Below, one piece after another: positions 63,798 through 64,000 of a stretch of DNA of 64,000 nucleotides. The position numbers and the translations under genes were made by a program. The notes below the pieces were generated by a model that saw only the letters and a list, made by a program, of their open reading frames with translations, was not told the DNA's origin and made no database searches. Within the stretch, counting starts at the first letter, position 1. Every line of letters starts with the position of its first letter. Origin of the DNA: Macquaria australasica (taxonomy: Eukaryota; Chordata; Actinopteri; Centrarchiformes; Percichthyidae); the NCBI GenBank assembly GCA_005408345.1, contig SEMN01000455.1, positions 38,501 through 102,500 on the forward strand, read 5' to 3'.

Positions 63798-64000
63798 CAG
63801 GATGTGGTACAAACAGGATGTGGTCAGTCTAATAGGAAGCTGTTGCAAGTGGTCAAACAAAGAAGAATAACCCATTATGAACCTAACGAGAGAATCTACT
63901 CAACTCAATGTCGTGGGACTCTAAATTGGGCTAATTTGTTTGTCTAACTGCTTTTGTCTGATCAGAAGAGATTAGATATTTAGTGATTCATCTACTTGTA
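63798..64000. other. End of window, no gene seen
   Basis: 203 bp past the micu3b poly(A) signal with nothing recognisable. Confidence 0.4.

Overview
The window is vertebrate nuclear DNA, most likely from a percomorph teleost. The evidence is GT/AG-spliced genes with small exons in long introns, abundant CA/GT and CT microsatellites, interspersed repeats of the type common in spiny-rayed fish genomes, and a gene set found together on one teleost chromosome: ints6l, mmgt1, a divergent her5/her11 pair and a divergent fgf20b/micu3b pair. All orthology is judged from protein similarity and remembered synteny. No database search was run, and the species cannot be named.

Layout, left to right. 1-1101 holds the last four exons of ints6l (+), followed by a 3'UTR of up to 1.6 kb. 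mmgt1/EMC5 lies at 4763-6740 (-), tail to tail with ints6l. A 375-bp CpG-rich gap, probably a bidirectional promoter, leads to pfdn6 at 7116-10196 (+). One internal pfdn6 exon of about 71 bp is missing, and the place where it should be holds a bizarre low-complexity block (7490-8265). Two hairy/E(spl) bHLH genes stand head to head: her5-like at 13983-14867 (-) and her1/11-like at 17502-19120 (+), sharing a 2.6-kb upstream region with CSL, E-box, N-box and T-box-like sites. From 19.3 to 42.9 kb I recognise no intact gene, only dispersed repeats, a broken THAP-domain relic and unannotated single-copy DNA. fgf20b at 42936-44064 (-) and micu3b at 44941-62237 (+, 14 coding exons) are again head to head, 0.88 kb apart. 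The window ends just past the micu3b 3'UTR.

Functionally the genes are independent: RNA 3'-end processing (Integrator), ER membrane-protein insertion (EMC), tubulin/actin chaperoning (prefoldin), Notch-linked segmentation and neural repressors (Her), a secreted growth factor (Fgf20) and control of the mitochondrial calcium uniporter (Micu3). The three divergent promoters are the main organisational theme.

The most unusual structures are the missing pfdn6 exon with its odd replacement sequence, a ~1-kb imperfect palindrome in a micu3b intron, two families of TTAA-abutting foldback elements, two hAT-like short elements with near-perfect 8-bp target duplications, an 18-bp perfect hairpin, and microsatellites placed directly at splice acceptors. 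I did not find a convincing new multi-gene system.
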